Shown: positions 51,654 to 63,847 of the stretch, piece after piece | How the letters are laid out: every line of letters begins with the position of its first letter | Numbering within the stretch: position 1 is the first letter of the stretch | Source of the DNA: Actinoplanes solisilvae | GTDB taxonomy: Bacteria > Actinomycetota > Actinomycetes > Mycobacteriales > Micromonosporaceae | Direction of reading: 5' to 3' | Length of the DNA stretch: 64,000 nucleotides | NCBI RefSeq assembly: GCF_003999975.1 | Contig: NZ_RJAC01000005.1 | Span: 372,001 to 436,000, forward strand | Position numbers and translations under genes: made by a program | The notes under the pieces: generated by a model | The model's input: the letters and a program-made list of their open reading frames with translations, nothing else | What the model was told of the DNA's origin: nothing | Database searches by the model: none

Positions 51654-52514
51654 ATGACCGACGAGACGCGCGTGGCCGTGCTGGGCCTGGGCATCATGGG
51701 CTCCGCGATGGCCCACAACCTGGTGGCCGCCGGGCTGCCCACCACCGTCTGGAACCGAACGCCCGCCGCGACCGTGCCGTTGGCCCGCGCGGGCGCTGCC
51801 GTTGCCGCGTCGGCCGCCGAGGCCGTCTCGCGGGCCGACGTCGTGATCACGATGCTGCCGACCGCCGAGGCCGTCGAGGAAGTGATGTTCGGCCAGGAGG
51901 CCGTCGTCGTGCTGCCTCCAGGCTCGGTGTGGGCGCAGATGGGCACGATCGGCACGTTCGCGACCGGTTCGCTGGAACGCCGCGTCCCCGAGGGCGTGCT
52001 GTTCGTCGACGCACCGGTCTCGGGCAGCAGCGGCCCCGCGAAGGCCGGCCAGCTCCTGATCCTCGCCGGCGGCCCCGACGAGGCCAAGCCGATCGTCGCG
52101 CCGGTGTTCGCCGCGATCGGCCGCGACACGCTCTGGCTGGGCCCGGCGGGCCGGGGCAGCGCCCTGAAGCTGGCCGTGAACGCGTACATGGCCTTCCTGG
52201 TCGAGGGGGTCGCCGAGTCGCTGCGGCTCACCACCGAGCTGGGCCTCGACCCGCGTGACCTGGACCGGGCCATCGAGGGCGGCCCGCTCGACGCCCCGTT
52301 CGCCGACGCCAAGCTGCACAAGATCGAGCGCGGGGACCGTACGGCCGAATTTCCCCTCGAATGGGCCCTCAAGGACGTCAACCTCGCCCTCGCCGCGGCC
52401 GGCGCCGACCGATTCCCCCTGCTGGGCGCCCTGTCCCGGCAGTGGGGGGCGGAGGTCGACGCGGGCCACGGGCGCGAGGACGTCAGCTGGCGCTCGAGTT
52501 CGCCCACAGGTTGA
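51654..52514 (+). CDS. NAD(P)-dependent beta-hydroxyacid dehydrogenase-like oxidoreductase
   Basis: A 286-residue member of the 3-hydroxyisobutyrate dehydrogenase family. GxGxxG is GLGIMG (10-15), the substrate motif is DAPVSGSSGPAKAG, and the catalytic Lys is in GSALKLAVNAYM. The substrate could be a 3-hydroxy acid such as tartronate semialdehyde or hydroxyisobutyrate. The start has little ribosome-site support. The last 32 bases overlap the convergent aldo/keto reductase gene. A paralogue lies at 56898-57767. Confidence 0.88.
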   Translation: MTDETRVAVLGLGIMGSAMAHNLVAAGLPTTVWNRTPAATVPLARAGAAVAASAAEAVSRADVVITMLPTAEAVEEVMFGQEAVVVLPPGSVWAQMGTIGTFATGSLERRVPEGVLFVDAPVSGSSGPAKAGQLLILAGGPDEAKPIVAPVFAAIGRDTLWLGPAGRGSALKLAVNAYMAFLVEGVAESLRLTTELGLDPRDLDRAIEGGPLDAPFADAKLHKIERGDRTAEFPLEWALKDVNLALAAAGADRFPLLGALSRQWGAEVDAGHGREDVSWRSSSPTG

Positions 52515-53514
52515 TGCCGGCGTCGGTGGCGTACTTGTCGATCTCGGTCAGCTCGTCGGCGGTGAACCCGAGGTTGCCGATCGCGGCGACGTTGTTCTCG
52601 AGCTGGGTCACGCTGCTGGCGCCGAGCACGACCGAGGTCATCCGCGGGTCGCGCAGCGCCCAGGCGATCGACATCTGGGCCAGCGACTGCCCGCGCCGCT
52701 GAGCGATCTCGTTCAGCGCGCGGATCTTCGACAGGTTGCCCTCGTTGATCCAGTCCGGGGTCAGCGACGAGTCGGCCGTGGCCCGCGAACCCTGCGGTAC
52801 GCCGTCGAGGTAACGGTCGGTCAGCATGCCCTGGGCCAGGGGCGAGAACGCGATGCAGCCCGCGCCCACCCGCTCGAGCTCGTCGAGCAGGCCGCCCTCG
52901 ATCCAGCGGTTGAGCATCGAGTACGACGGCTGGGAGATCAGCAGGGGAGTGCCGAGCCGGCGCAGGATGGCCGCCGCCTCCGCGGTCTTCTCGGGCGAGT
53001 AGGACGAGATGCCGGCGTACAGGGCCTTGCCCGACCGGACGGCCGCGTCGAGCGCGCCCATCGTCTCTTCGAGGGGAGTCTCGGGGTCGTGCCGGTGCGA
53101 GTAGAAGATGTCGACGTAGTCGAGGCCCATCCGCTTCAGGGACTGGTCGAGCGACGCGGTCAGATACTTGCGCGAGCCCCAGTCGCCGTAGGGTCCGGGC
53201 CACATGTCGTACCCGGCCTTGCTCGAAATGACCAGTTCGTCGCGGTAGCCGGCGAAGTCCTCGGCGAGAATCCTGCCGAAGTTGGTCTCGGCCGAGCCGT
53301 ACGGCGGTCCGTAGTTGTTGGCCAGGTCGAAGTGCGTGATGCCCAGGTCGAAGGCGCGCCGCAGGATGGCCCGCTGGGTGTCGATCGGCCGGTCGTCGCC
53401 GAAGTTGTGCCACAGGCCGAGCGACACGACCGGCAGCTTGAGCCCCGAGCGCCCGGTGCGCCGATATTCCATGGATGAGTAGCGGTCCGCGTCGGCGGCG
53501 AATGTGTCAGGCAC
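52483..53514 (-). CDS. Aldo/keto reductase (YghZ/L-glyceraldehyde-3-phosphate reductase type)
   Basis: A 343-residue reductase with catalytic Asp63, Tyr68 (ANNYGPPYG), Lys99 (SSKAGYDMW) and His140 (FYSHRHDPETP). The GPPYGSAE and MWPGPYGDWGS loops are characteristic of the YghZ/AKR14 group, which reduces L-glyceraldehyde 3-phosphate and methylglyoxal. GTG start. It is divergent from the LysR gene, and the common 32-bp block lies 63 bases upstream; the LysR protein is therefore its likely regulator. Confidence 0.92.
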   Translation of the reverse strand: MPDTFAADADRYSSMEYRRTGRSGLKLPVVSLGLWHNFGDDRPIDTQRAILRRAFDLGITHFDLANNYGPPYGSAETNFGRILAEDFAGYRDELVISSKAGYDMWPGPYGDWGSRKYLTASLDQSLKRMGLDYVDIFYSHRHDPETPLEETMGALDAAVRSGKALYAGISSYSPEKTAEAAAILRRLGTPLLISQPSYSMLNRWIEGGLLDELERVGAGCIAFSPLAQGMLTDRYLDGVPQGSRATADSSLTPDWINEGNLSKIRALNEIAQRRGQSLAQMSIAWALRDPRMTSVVLGASSVTQLENNVAAIGNLGFTADELTEIDKYATDAGINLWANSSAS

Positions 53515-53577
53515 GGTGATCCCTCGAAAGCGGCGGAGAACAGGACTCTTCCAGCCTTCTACCCGATCAGGCGGGTG

Positions 53578-53609
53578 TCCAACAGAAGAAAGCGCTGAGA
53601 TTCAGCACC
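53578..53609. promoter_or_regulatory. Shared regulatory block, copy 2 (probable LysR operator)
   Basis: Second copy of the 32-bp block, in the same orientation and distance relative to its aldo/keto reductase as copy 1. It ends 14 bases before the LysR ATG; the adjacent TAGACT (53610-53615) looks like a -10, which would give the LysR gene a very short or absent leader. Confidence 0.65.
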
Positions 53610-53623
53610 TAGACTGCTCAATC

Positions 53624-54550
53624 ATGGAATTGCGGCACCTGGAGTATTTCGTCGCGGTCGCCGAGGAGCGCCACTTCACCCGCGCCGCCGAGCGCATGCG
53701 GGTCGCGCAGTCGGGCCTGTCCGCGTCGATCCGCGCGCTCGAACGCGAGCTGGACGCCGAGCTCTTCGTGCGCAACACCCGCCGGGTCGAGCTGACCGAC
53801 GCCGGGCACGCTCTGCTGGTCGAGGCGCACCGCACGCTGGCCAGCGCCGACGCCGCCAGGGACGCGGTGGCCGCCGTACGCGGGCTGTTGCGGGGCAGTT
53901 TGACGGTCGGCTCCGAGCAGTGCCTCGGGGTGATCGACCTGCCGCCGCTGCTGGCCGCGTTCCGGCGCGCGCATCCCGGGGTCGAGATCAAGCTGCGGTA
54001 CGCCGGTTCGGCCCATCTCGCCGAACAGATCAGGCTCGGGCGGCTCAACGTCGCCTTCGTGGCGCTCGGCGACCCCGTGCCGGACGGCGTACGCCTCCTG
54101 CCCCTGGCAACCGAGGACATGGTGCTGCTCTGTCACCCGGCGCACGCGCTCGCCGACAGTGACAAGGTCGAGCCGGCCGCGCTGCCGGGGGAGGACTTCG
54201 TCGACTTCAGCGCCGACTGGGGCGCCCGCCGCGTCAACGACCGCATGTTCGCCCGCCTGGGCGCCGAGCGACGCGTGTCGGTCGAGGTCAACGACGTGCA
54301 CACGCTGCTCGACTTCGTCCATCAGGGACTCGGCGTGGCGCTCGTACCCGCCCCGGTCACCCGCAAGCCGCACGCGAAGGGCCTGCACGTGGCCGCCCTC
54401 GACCTGCCCGGTGGCTCTTCGTGGCCGGTCTCGGTCGCCCTGCCCGCCGGCGCTCCTCCCGGTCCGGCGACCGAAGCCCTGCTCGCGATGGCTGTCCCTA
54501 ACCCGATCGGTCATTCTGGTCCGGCAGATCGGACGACCGCTTTCGGGTAG
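53624..54550 (+). CDS. LysR-family transcriptional regulator
   Basis: A 308-residue regulator. The winged helix-turn-helix occupies residues 1-60 (MELRHLEYFVAVAEERHFTRA, core HFTRAAERMRVAQSGLSASI); the effector domain covers about 88-295. Divergent to an aldo/keto reductase gene across a 109-base gap containing the shared 32-bp block. Known LysR proteins of this layout regulate the divergent gene and themselves; the second block at 50801 extends the likely regulon to another aldo/keto reductase gene. Confidence 0.92.
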   Translation: MELRHLEYFVAVAEERHFTRAAERMRVAQSGLSASIRALERELDAELFVRNTRRVELTDAGHALLVEAHRTLASADAARDAVAAVRGLLRGSLTVGSEQCLGVIDLPPLLAAFRRAHPGVEIKLRYAGSAHLAEQIRLGRLNVAFVALGDPVPDGVRLLPLATEDMVLLCHPAHALADSDKVEPAALPGEDFVDFSADWGARRVNDRMFARLGAERRVSVEVNDVHTLLDFVHQGLGVALVPAPVTRKPHAKGLHVAALDLPGGSSWPVSVALPAGAPPGPATEALLAMAVPNPIGHSGPADRTTAFG

Positions 54551-54572
54551 TCACGCCATTACGCTGCGCAGC

Positions 54573-55709
54573 GTGGCTGATCCGACGGAGCGCTACATCG
54601 ACGCCGCGCGCGGCAACGCGGACGGTTCCCGCGAGGCGACGTTCTTCCTCGCCGACCACTACGTCGTGTACGACTACGACCAGGGCCGGGCCGTCGACGG
54701 GGTCCACGCCGTGGCCGGGCTCGGCTTCGGGCGGCCGTTCTCGCCGGTCGGCCCTGACCAGGGCCTCGACGCCGCGCTCAAAGGCCAGGGCCGGCACGCC
54801 CGCACGGGCTTCCAGTTCCGCGGGGCCAAGTTCGCCCGCGTCGACCTGGCCACCGGCATCGGCGACGCCGGCGTCGGGCCGCTGTCCGAGTGGGCGCTGA
54901 CCGGCGTCTCGGCCACCGGGGTCGACGCCGCGTACAGCGACGACGGCAAGGCCTACTTCTTCCGCGGCGACCACTACACGCGCTACGACTGGGGCCGCGA
55001 GAAGCCCGATCCCGGCTATCCGCGCCGGCTCGCCGCACCCCTGGCCGGCATCGACGCGGCCGTGGACGGCGGCTACCTGTTCAAGGGCCACTCCTACCTG
55101 CGGGTCGGCTGGGATCCCGAGCCGCACGCGGCCGCTGCGCTCCGCCCGATCCGCGAGGACTGGCCCGGCCTGGTCGAACTGCTGCTCGCGGGCAAGGCCA
55201 AGGCCCAGGCGCTGGTCTGGATCGCCGACGCGACACGCCACCTGGCCGTGCCGTTCGACCCGCTCTTCGCCACCGCGCTGGCCACCCACTTCCACGTGGG
55301 GCCGACGGCCAGCGCGATCGAGAAGGCGAAGGTGATCGCGCTGGTGCACGCCCAGTTCATCCGGGTGCTCGCGGTGCTGGGGGAGAGCTCGACCCGGTTC
55401 CGCTTCCGCACCGAGGACGAGGCGCTGACCCGCGACCACTGCGCTTCGGTGCCGGCGACCTATGTGCGCGACTCCCGGTTCAACATCACGCCGCTCCTCC
55501 CCGATCGCTCACCGGTCGACCGGGCCACAGCCATTCTGCGTACGGCGATTCGCGTGGCCGATCCGACGTCGACCGTCCACATTGCCGAGTTCGAGGCCGG
55601 CTACGACCGATCCACCACGGCCGAGGCGTTGCGCAACCCTTCCGCGTACGCCGCCTTCGCGCGCCATCTGTCTCAGGGGCGCGACGCCAGATTCGAGTGG
55701 GCGCCGTGA
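54573..55709 (+). CDS. Hemopexin-repeat protein
   Basis: A 378-residue protein without signal peptide. Residues 10-185 hold four hemopexin-like repeats (FFLADHYVVYDYDQG, FQFRGAKFARVDLATG, YFFRGDHYTRYDW, YLFKGHSYLRVGW), which would fold as a four-bladed propeller. The C-terminal half (about 190-378) is not recognised; it contains an aromatic/His-rich AVPFDPLFATALATHFHVG stretch and STVHIAEFEAGYD. Hemopexin domains are scarce in bacteria, and partners are unknown. GTG 54573 chosen; upstream is the LysR gene, 22 bases away. Confidence 0.8.
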   Translation: MADPTERYIDAARGNADGSREATFFLADHYVVYDYDQGRAVDGVHAVAGLGFGRPFSPVGPDQGLDAALKGQGRHARTGFQFRGAKFARVDLATGIGDAGVGPLSEWALTGVSATGVDAAYSDDGKAYFFRGDHYTRYDWGREKPDPGYPRRLAAPLAGIDAAVDGGYLFKGHSYLRVGWDPEPHAAAALRPIREDWPGLVELLLAGKAKAQALVWIADATRHLAVPFDPLFATALATHFHVGPTASAIEKAKVIALVHAQFIRVLAVLGESSTRFRFRTEDEALTRDHCASVPATYVRDSRFNITPLLPDRSPVDRATAILRTAIRVADPTSTVHIAEFEAGYDRSTTAEALRNPSAYAAFARHLSQGRDARFEWAP

Positions 55710-55777
55710 CCCCGGCCCGCCCGCGGCAATGAAACTTGTCGATCGACCGGAGGGTCGTCCGGCGGTAGGTTGAGCCG

Positions 55778-56890
55778 ATGACGATCCGCGACACGCCACC
55801 GTTCCGGGCCGATCATGTCGGCAGCCTCCTGCGCCCCGTCGACCTGCTCGAGAAACGCGCCACCGTCGGGCTCGACCCGGCCGAGCTGCGCGCCGCCGAG
55901 GACGCGGCCATCCGCGACGTCGTGCGCATGCAGCGCGACGTCGGCCTGCGCTCGGCGACCGACGGCGAGTTCCGCCGCACCTCGTGGCACATGGACTTCA
56001 TCTATCGCCTCGGCGGCATCCACCCGACCGACGAGAAGATCCAGGTGCACTTCCGCAACGCCGACGGCGAGATCGACTTCGAGTCGGCCGCGCTGGCCAT
56101 CGACGCCCCGATCCGCCTCGACGAGACCATCTTCGGCAACGACTTCATGTTCCTGCGCGACGCGGCCGGGCCCGAGGTGACGCCCAAGCTGACCATCCCG
56201 TCGCCCAGCATGGTCCACTACCGGGGCGGCCGGGCCGCGATCGACCCGGCGGTCTATCCCGACGAGGAACAGTTCTGGGCCGACCTCAGCGCCGCCTACG
56301 CCGAGCAGGTGCGCCGGGTCGCCGCGCTGGGCTGCCGCTACCTGCAGCTCGACGACACGAGCTTCGCCTACCTGAACGACCCTTCGCAGCGCGCCCTGCT
56401 GGCCGCCCGCGGCGACGACGCGGAACACCAGCACCTGCGCTACATCCGCCAGGTCAACGCGGCGATCGCCGACCGGCCGGCCGAGCTGTCCGTGACCACC
56501 CACATGTGCCGGGGCAACTTCCGCTCCTCGTGGACGGCCGAGGGCGGCTACGACTTCGTGGCCGAGGCCCTCTTCAGCGACCTGGCCGTCGACGGCTTCT
56601 TCCTGGAGTACGACGACGACCGCTCCGGCGGCTTCGCCCCGCTGCGCTTCGTGCCACCCGGCAAGATGGTCGTGCTGGGCCTGGTCACCACCAAGCGCGG
56701 CGCCCTGGAGTCGAAGGACGACCTGAAGCGCCGCATCGACGAGGCCGCCCGCTACGTCCCCCTCGAGCAGCTCTGCCTCTCCCCGCAGTGCGGCTTCTCC
56801 TCGACGGTCGAGGGCAACGCCCTCACCTACGACGAACAGGTGGCCAAGCTGGCCCTGATCGTCGAAACCGCCGAGGAGGTCTGGGGCTGA
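55778..56890 (+). CDS. MetE C-terminal-like cobalamin-independent methyltransferase (YxjG/YxjH type)
   Basis: A 370-residue single-domain relative of MetE. The zinc site motifs are HMCRGNF (His-x-Cys) and SPQCGFSS (Cys), with a Glu in between; RADHVGSLLRP at the N-terminus is typical. It lacks the MetE N-terminal half. Members methylate homocysteine or other thiols using a methyl donor other than free methyl-folate polyglutamate; the actual one is not known. The window also contains the cobalamin-dependent MetH, so this may be a specialised paralogue. Confidence 0.9.
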   Translation: MTIRDTPPFRADHVGSLLRPVDLLEKRATVGLDPAELRAAEDAAIRDVVRMQRDVGLRSATDGEFRRTSWHMDFIYRLGGIHPTDEKIQVHFRNADGEIDFESAALAIDAPIRLDETIFGNDFMFLRDAAGPEVTPKLTIPSPSMVHYRGGRAAIDPAVYPDEEQFWADLSAAYAEQVRRVAALGCRYLQLDDTSFAYLNDPSQRALLAARGDDAEHQHLRYIRQVNAAIADRPAELSVTTHMCRGNFRSSWTAEGGYDFVAEALFSDLAVDGFFLEYDDDRSGGFAPLRFVPPGKMVVLGLVTTKRGALESKDDLKRRIDEAARYVPLEQLCLSPQCGFSSTVEGNALTYDEQVAKLALIVETAEEVWG

Positions 56891-56897
56891 CCGGCGG

Positions 56898-57767
56898 CTA
56901 CTGGTCGAAGCTCGCGTAATAGGTGGCGGCCATGTCTTTGTCGCCGTGGCCCTGGGCCGCGGCCCGGCGGAAGCGTTCGACGCCGGCCTCGGCCAGGTCG
57001 AGGCGGACGCCGTGGTCGCGGGCGGCCTCGGCGATCAGGCGGGCGTCCTTGCCTGCGGTGTCGACGGCGAAGGCGGCCGGGGTCAGCCGGTTGTCGCGCA
57101 CGAGGGCGGTCTTGGCGCGCAGGTAGCCGTTGTCGAGCGGCCCGCCCGCGATGACGTCGAGGAACCGGTCGGGGTCGACACCCAGGGCCTCGGCCAGCGA
57201 CAGCGTCTCGGCGCCGGCGTGGGTCAGGGCCAGCACCCAGTTCATGGCGACGAGTTTCAGGCGGGTCGCCTGGCCGGGCCGGTCGAGCCAGACCGTACGG
57301 CTTCCGACCGCGTCGAACACCCCGTTCAGCTCGTCGCGGCGGTGCGCGGGGCCGGCGGCCAGCACGGTGAGCTGCCCCGCCTCGGCCGGCTGGCGCGTGC
57401 CGAGCACCGGTGCGTCGTAGAAGGCCAGGCCGTGCGCCGCGGCCTCCTCGCCGAGGCGGTCGACGTCGGCCAGGCTCACCGTCGTCGACTGCATCCACAG
57501 CGCGTCGGGCTGCACGGCCGGGAAGGCCTCGCTCATCACCGACCGCACGGCGTCGCCGTCGTAGAGCATGGTCAGCACCACGTCGGCGTCGCGGACGGCC
57601 CCGGCCGGGGTCTCGGCGACGTGGGCCCCGTCGGCGGCGAGCGGCGCGGCTTTGTCGGTGCTGCGGTTCCAGACGCGCACGGTGTGGCCGGCCCTGAGCA
57701 GGTTGCGGGCCATCGCCGCGCCCATGATGCCGGTGCCCAGCACGCCGACGGTCAGTTTGTAGGTCAT
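56898..57767 (-). CDS. NAD(P)-dependent beta-hydroxyacid dehydrogenase-like oxidoreductase
   Basis: A 289-residue relative of the enzyme at 51654. It has GTGIMG as GxGxxG, DAPVLGTRQPAEAG as substrate motif and the catalytic Lys in TRLKLVAMNWVLA. ATG 57767 is used; two further ATGs lie three and four codons upstream. It is convergent with the MetE-like gene, with seven bases between. Confidence 0.88.
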   Translation of the reverse strand: MTYKLTVGVLGTGIMGAAMARNLLRAGHTVRVWNRSTDKAAPLAADGAHVAETPAGAVRDADVVLTMLYDGDAVRSVMSEAFPAVQPDALWMQSTTVSLADVDRLGEEAAAHGLAFYDAPVLGTRQPAEAGQLTVLAAGPAHRRDELNGVFDAVGSRTVWLDRPGQATRLKLVAMNWVLALTHAGAETLSLAEALGVDPDRFLDVIAGGPLDNGYLRAKTALVRDNRLTPAAFAVDTAGKDARLIAEAARDHGVRLDLAEAGVERFRRAAAQGHGDKDMAATYYASFDQ

Positions 57768-57905
57768 GTCACCCATCATCGAGGATTGTTCGGGGCGGTG
57801 GAGACCAGGTCTCTGACCTGCGGCTGCGTGCGGCTCAAGGTGGGCCCTGACTAACCCTCGGTGCCCGCAGCCGAAAATGTCGTACCCCAGGCTCAGAATG
57901 AACGC

Positions 57906-59582
57906 GTGCTGACAGCTGTGGTGCCCGATGCGGGCGGTCGAGGGGGCCGCCTGCAAGATCTGGGCGCCGACGGCACGGCGGCCGGGCCCGTCCGGTCCGT
58001 CGCAGACCTGGCGGGGGCGATCGGCGACCGGGAAGCCGCCGACCACCCCCGCTGGGTCTGGCCGTCCACCGCCGAGCTCTATCCCGCCCTGCTGCGGGCC
58101 GGGGTTCGGGTCGGCCGCTGTCACGATCTCGAGTTGACCGAGGCGCTGCTGTCCGGCCACGCGGGCCGTTGGGGCGAGCCGCGGGCGCTCGCCGCCGCCC
58201 GGGCCCGGCTGCGCGGGCTGCCCGTGCCGGCCGATCCGCCGCCGCGCCAGGCCGAGCCGCCGGGTTTCGCCCAGGCCGCGCTCTTCGAGAGCTCCACCGG
58301 GCCGGCCGCGGCCGATTTCGACGCGCTCGAGGCCGTCCGCGAGGTCTACGCCGACCAGCTCCGCCGTCTGGCGCTGACCGAACATCCGGGCCGGTTCCGG
58401 CTGCTGGTCGCGGCCGAGTCGGCCGGGGCGCTGGTCGGCGCCGAGATGGGCCACGCCGGGCTGCCCTGGCGGGCCGACCTGCACGACCAGCTCATGCGCG
58501 AGCTGCTGGGCCCGCCCCAGCCGGTGGGGCCGCCGCGCCGGCTGGCCGAGCTGACCGCCGAGATCAACGCCGCCTTCGGCTCGTGGGGGCTGCACCCCGA
58601 CTCCCCGGCCGAGGTCGTGCGCGCCTTCGCCCGCGCCGGCGTCGACGTGCCCAACACACGGGCCTGGGTGCTGCGCAAGGTCGACCACCCGGCCGTGCGC
58701 CCCCTGCTCGAATACAAAGAGCTCTACCGCATCTGGACGGCGCACGGCTGGGCCTGGTGCGACGCGTGGGTCAGCGACGGCCGCTTCCGGCCCGAATACG
58801 TGCCCGGCGGCGTGGTCAGCGGCCGCTGGGCCACCCGGGGCGGCGGCGCGCTGCAGGTGCCCAAGGCGGTGCGCCGCGCCGTCGTCGCCGACCCGGGCTG
58901 GCAGTTCGTCGTCGCCGACGCCGGCCAGCTCGAGCCGCGCGTGCTCGCCGCTATCTCGGGCGACGCCCGGTTCGCCGCCGCGGCCGCCGCCGGCGACCTC
59001 TACGCCGAGCTGGCCGCGAACTCGTTCGACGGCGACCGGGCCAAGGCCAAGGTCGCCCTGATCGGCGCGATGTACGGGCAGACCGGCGGCGCCGCGATCC
59101 CCGCCCTCGCCGTGCTGCGCAACCACTACCCGACCGCGTTCGAGTTCGTCGAGCACGCCGCCCGGGTGGGGGAGGCCAACGGCCTGGTCCGCTCCTGGCT
59201 GGGCCGCACCTGCCCGCCCTCGTCGGCGGCCCTGCGCGACGCCGGCCTCGACCCGCCCGAAGAGTCCGACCCGTCGCTCGGCGGTGCGTCCGGGCGAGCC
59301 CGGGGCCGGTTCACCCGCAACTTCGTCGTGCAGGCGACCGCGGCCGAGTGGGCGCTTGTGCTGCTCGCCACATTGCGTACGGCGTTGGAGGGCAGCAAGG
59401 CCGAGATGGTGCTTTTCGTGCACGACGAGGTGGTTGTGCACTGCCCGGCTGACGAGGTCGAACGCGTGGTGGCGGCGGTGCACGAGAGCGCCGCGACGGC
59501 CGGTCGGCTGCTGTTCGGCGACACCGCTGTCCGGTTCCCGCTCGACGTCTCAACTGTTGGCGCTTATGCCGACGCGAAATGA
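57906..59582 (+). CDS. DNA polymerase I-like protein (family A, degenerate exonuclease domain)
   Basis: A 558-residue protein usually annotated as bifunctional 3'-5' exonuclease/DNA polymerase in actinobacteria. The polymerase part has motif [15 protein letters not shown] (catalytic Asp kept, but DYSQIELR changed to DAGQLEPR), motif B with [14 protein letters not shown] and motif [10 protein letters not shown] with Asp-Glu. The N-terminal exonuclease-like part lacks a recognisable DxE motif. It probably is a specialised polymerase distinct from the replicative PolA. GTG 57906 is chosen over GTG 57861. Confidence 0.83.
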   Translation: MLTAVVPDAGGRGGRLQDLGADGTAAGPVRSVADLAGAIGDREAADHPRWVWPSTAELYPALLRAGVRVGRCHDLELTEALLSGHAGRWGEPRALAAARARLRGLPVPADPPPRQAEPPGFAQAALFESSTGPAAADFDALEAVREVYADQLRRLALTEHPGRFRLLVAAESAGALVGAEMGHAGLPWRADLHDQLMRELLGPPQPVGPPRRLAELTAEINAAFGSWGLHPDSPAEVVRAFARAGVDVPNTRAWVLRKVDHPAVRPLLEYKELYRIWTAHGWAWCDAWVSDGRFRPEYVPGGVVSGRWATRGGGALQVPKAVRRAVVADPGWQFVVADAGQLEPRVLAAISGDARFAAAAAAGDLYAELAANSFDGDRAKAKVALIGAMYGQTGGAAIPALAVLRNHYPTAFEFVEHAARVGEANGLVRSWLGRTCPPSSAALRDAGLDPPEESDPSLGGASGRARGRFTRNFVVQATAAEWALVLLATLRTALEGSKAEMVLFVHDEVVVHCPADEVERVVAAVHESAATAGRLLFGDTAVRFPLDVSTVGAYADAK

Positions 59583-59598
59583 ATATCAGGTAGTTTGG

Positions 59599-59697
59599 TT
59601 GGTCCGAAGCGAGAGGCGCTGCAACGGGGTGACACCCGCCACGCTCGCTCGGTGTAAACCGACCAAGGGCGCCTCCGTTGTACCGGAGGTGGTCGGT
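59599..59697 (+). promoter_or_regulatory. S-adenosylhomocysteine (SAH) riboswitch controlling metH
   Basis: The segment fits the SAH riboswitch: GCGAG (59609-59613) pairs with CTCGC (59644-59648), the conserved AGGCGCTGCAACGG follows, a CGGGGTGACACCCG-type hairpin lies within, and GAGGCGC (59613-59619) can pair with GCGCCTC (59669-59675) as the pseudoknot strand. Downstream, CCTCCG (59672-59677) can instead pair with CGGAGG (59684-59689), and AAACCGACC (59656-59664) with GGTCGGTTT (59691-59699), hiding the Shine-Dalgarno and TTG start. SAH binding should therefore switch translation on. Confidence 0.78.
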
Positions 59698-63309
<3,612 letters not shown>

Positions 63310-63418
63310 CCTGTGCTTGGCCGCGGCCCTCACCGTCGAGGGCCGCGGCCGGCGCGACCTCGGCCACATGCCGCGCTGTCGGCAGGCGCGCGTCGTTCCC
63401 GTCGGTCATGATCGGCGG

Positions 63419-63832
63419 GTGACCTCCGTTGAGCTTCAGGGCGTGGACGCCCTGCTGGCCCAGGCGCGCGACGGCCTGCGGCGGCTCGATCCGCACGAGA
63501 CCCGGGCGGCCGTTGCGGCCGGGGCGCTGCTGATCGACACCCGTACCGACGTGCAACGTGAGCGGCAGGGCGATCTGCCCGGGGCGATCGTCATCGACCG
63601 CACCGTACTCGAATGGCGGCTCGACCCCGCCTCACCGAACCGCATCCCCGAGGCGACCGGCTACGACCGCGTGATCATCGTGGTCTGCCGGCAGGGCTAC
63701 AGCTCCAGCCTGGCCGCGGCGAGCCTGCGCGCGCTCGGCCTGCACAACGCGACCGATCTGGCCGGGGGCGTCGAGGCATGGTTGGCGGCCGGGCTGCGGA
63801 TGGCCTCCACGCCGGCCGACATCCGTTTCTGA
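63419..63832 (+). CDS. Rhodanese-like domain protein
   Basis: A 137-residue single rhodanese domain. The active-site loop is VVCRQGYSS, with Cys as the sulfur carrier and CRxGxxS arrangement usual for single-domain rhodaneses. DTRTDVQRERQGDLPGA is the conserved preceding motif. Start GTG 63419 has a poor ribosome site. Probably a sulfurtransferase with unknown acceptor. Confidence 0.9.
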   Translation: MTSVELQGVDALLAQARDGLRRLDPHETRAAVAAGALLIDTRTDVQRERQGDLPGAIVIDRTVLEWRLDPASPNRIPEATGYDRVIIVVCRQGYSSSLAAASLRALGLHNATDLAGGVEAWLAAGLRMASTPADIRF

Positions 63833-63847
63833 TCTACGGTTGACGGC

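Noticed and set aside
59284..59697. A metH reading frame starting at 59284, giving 1341 residues
   Set aside because: It would run through the polymerase gene end and the riboswitch. Homology and the GGAGGT site place the start at TTG 59698.
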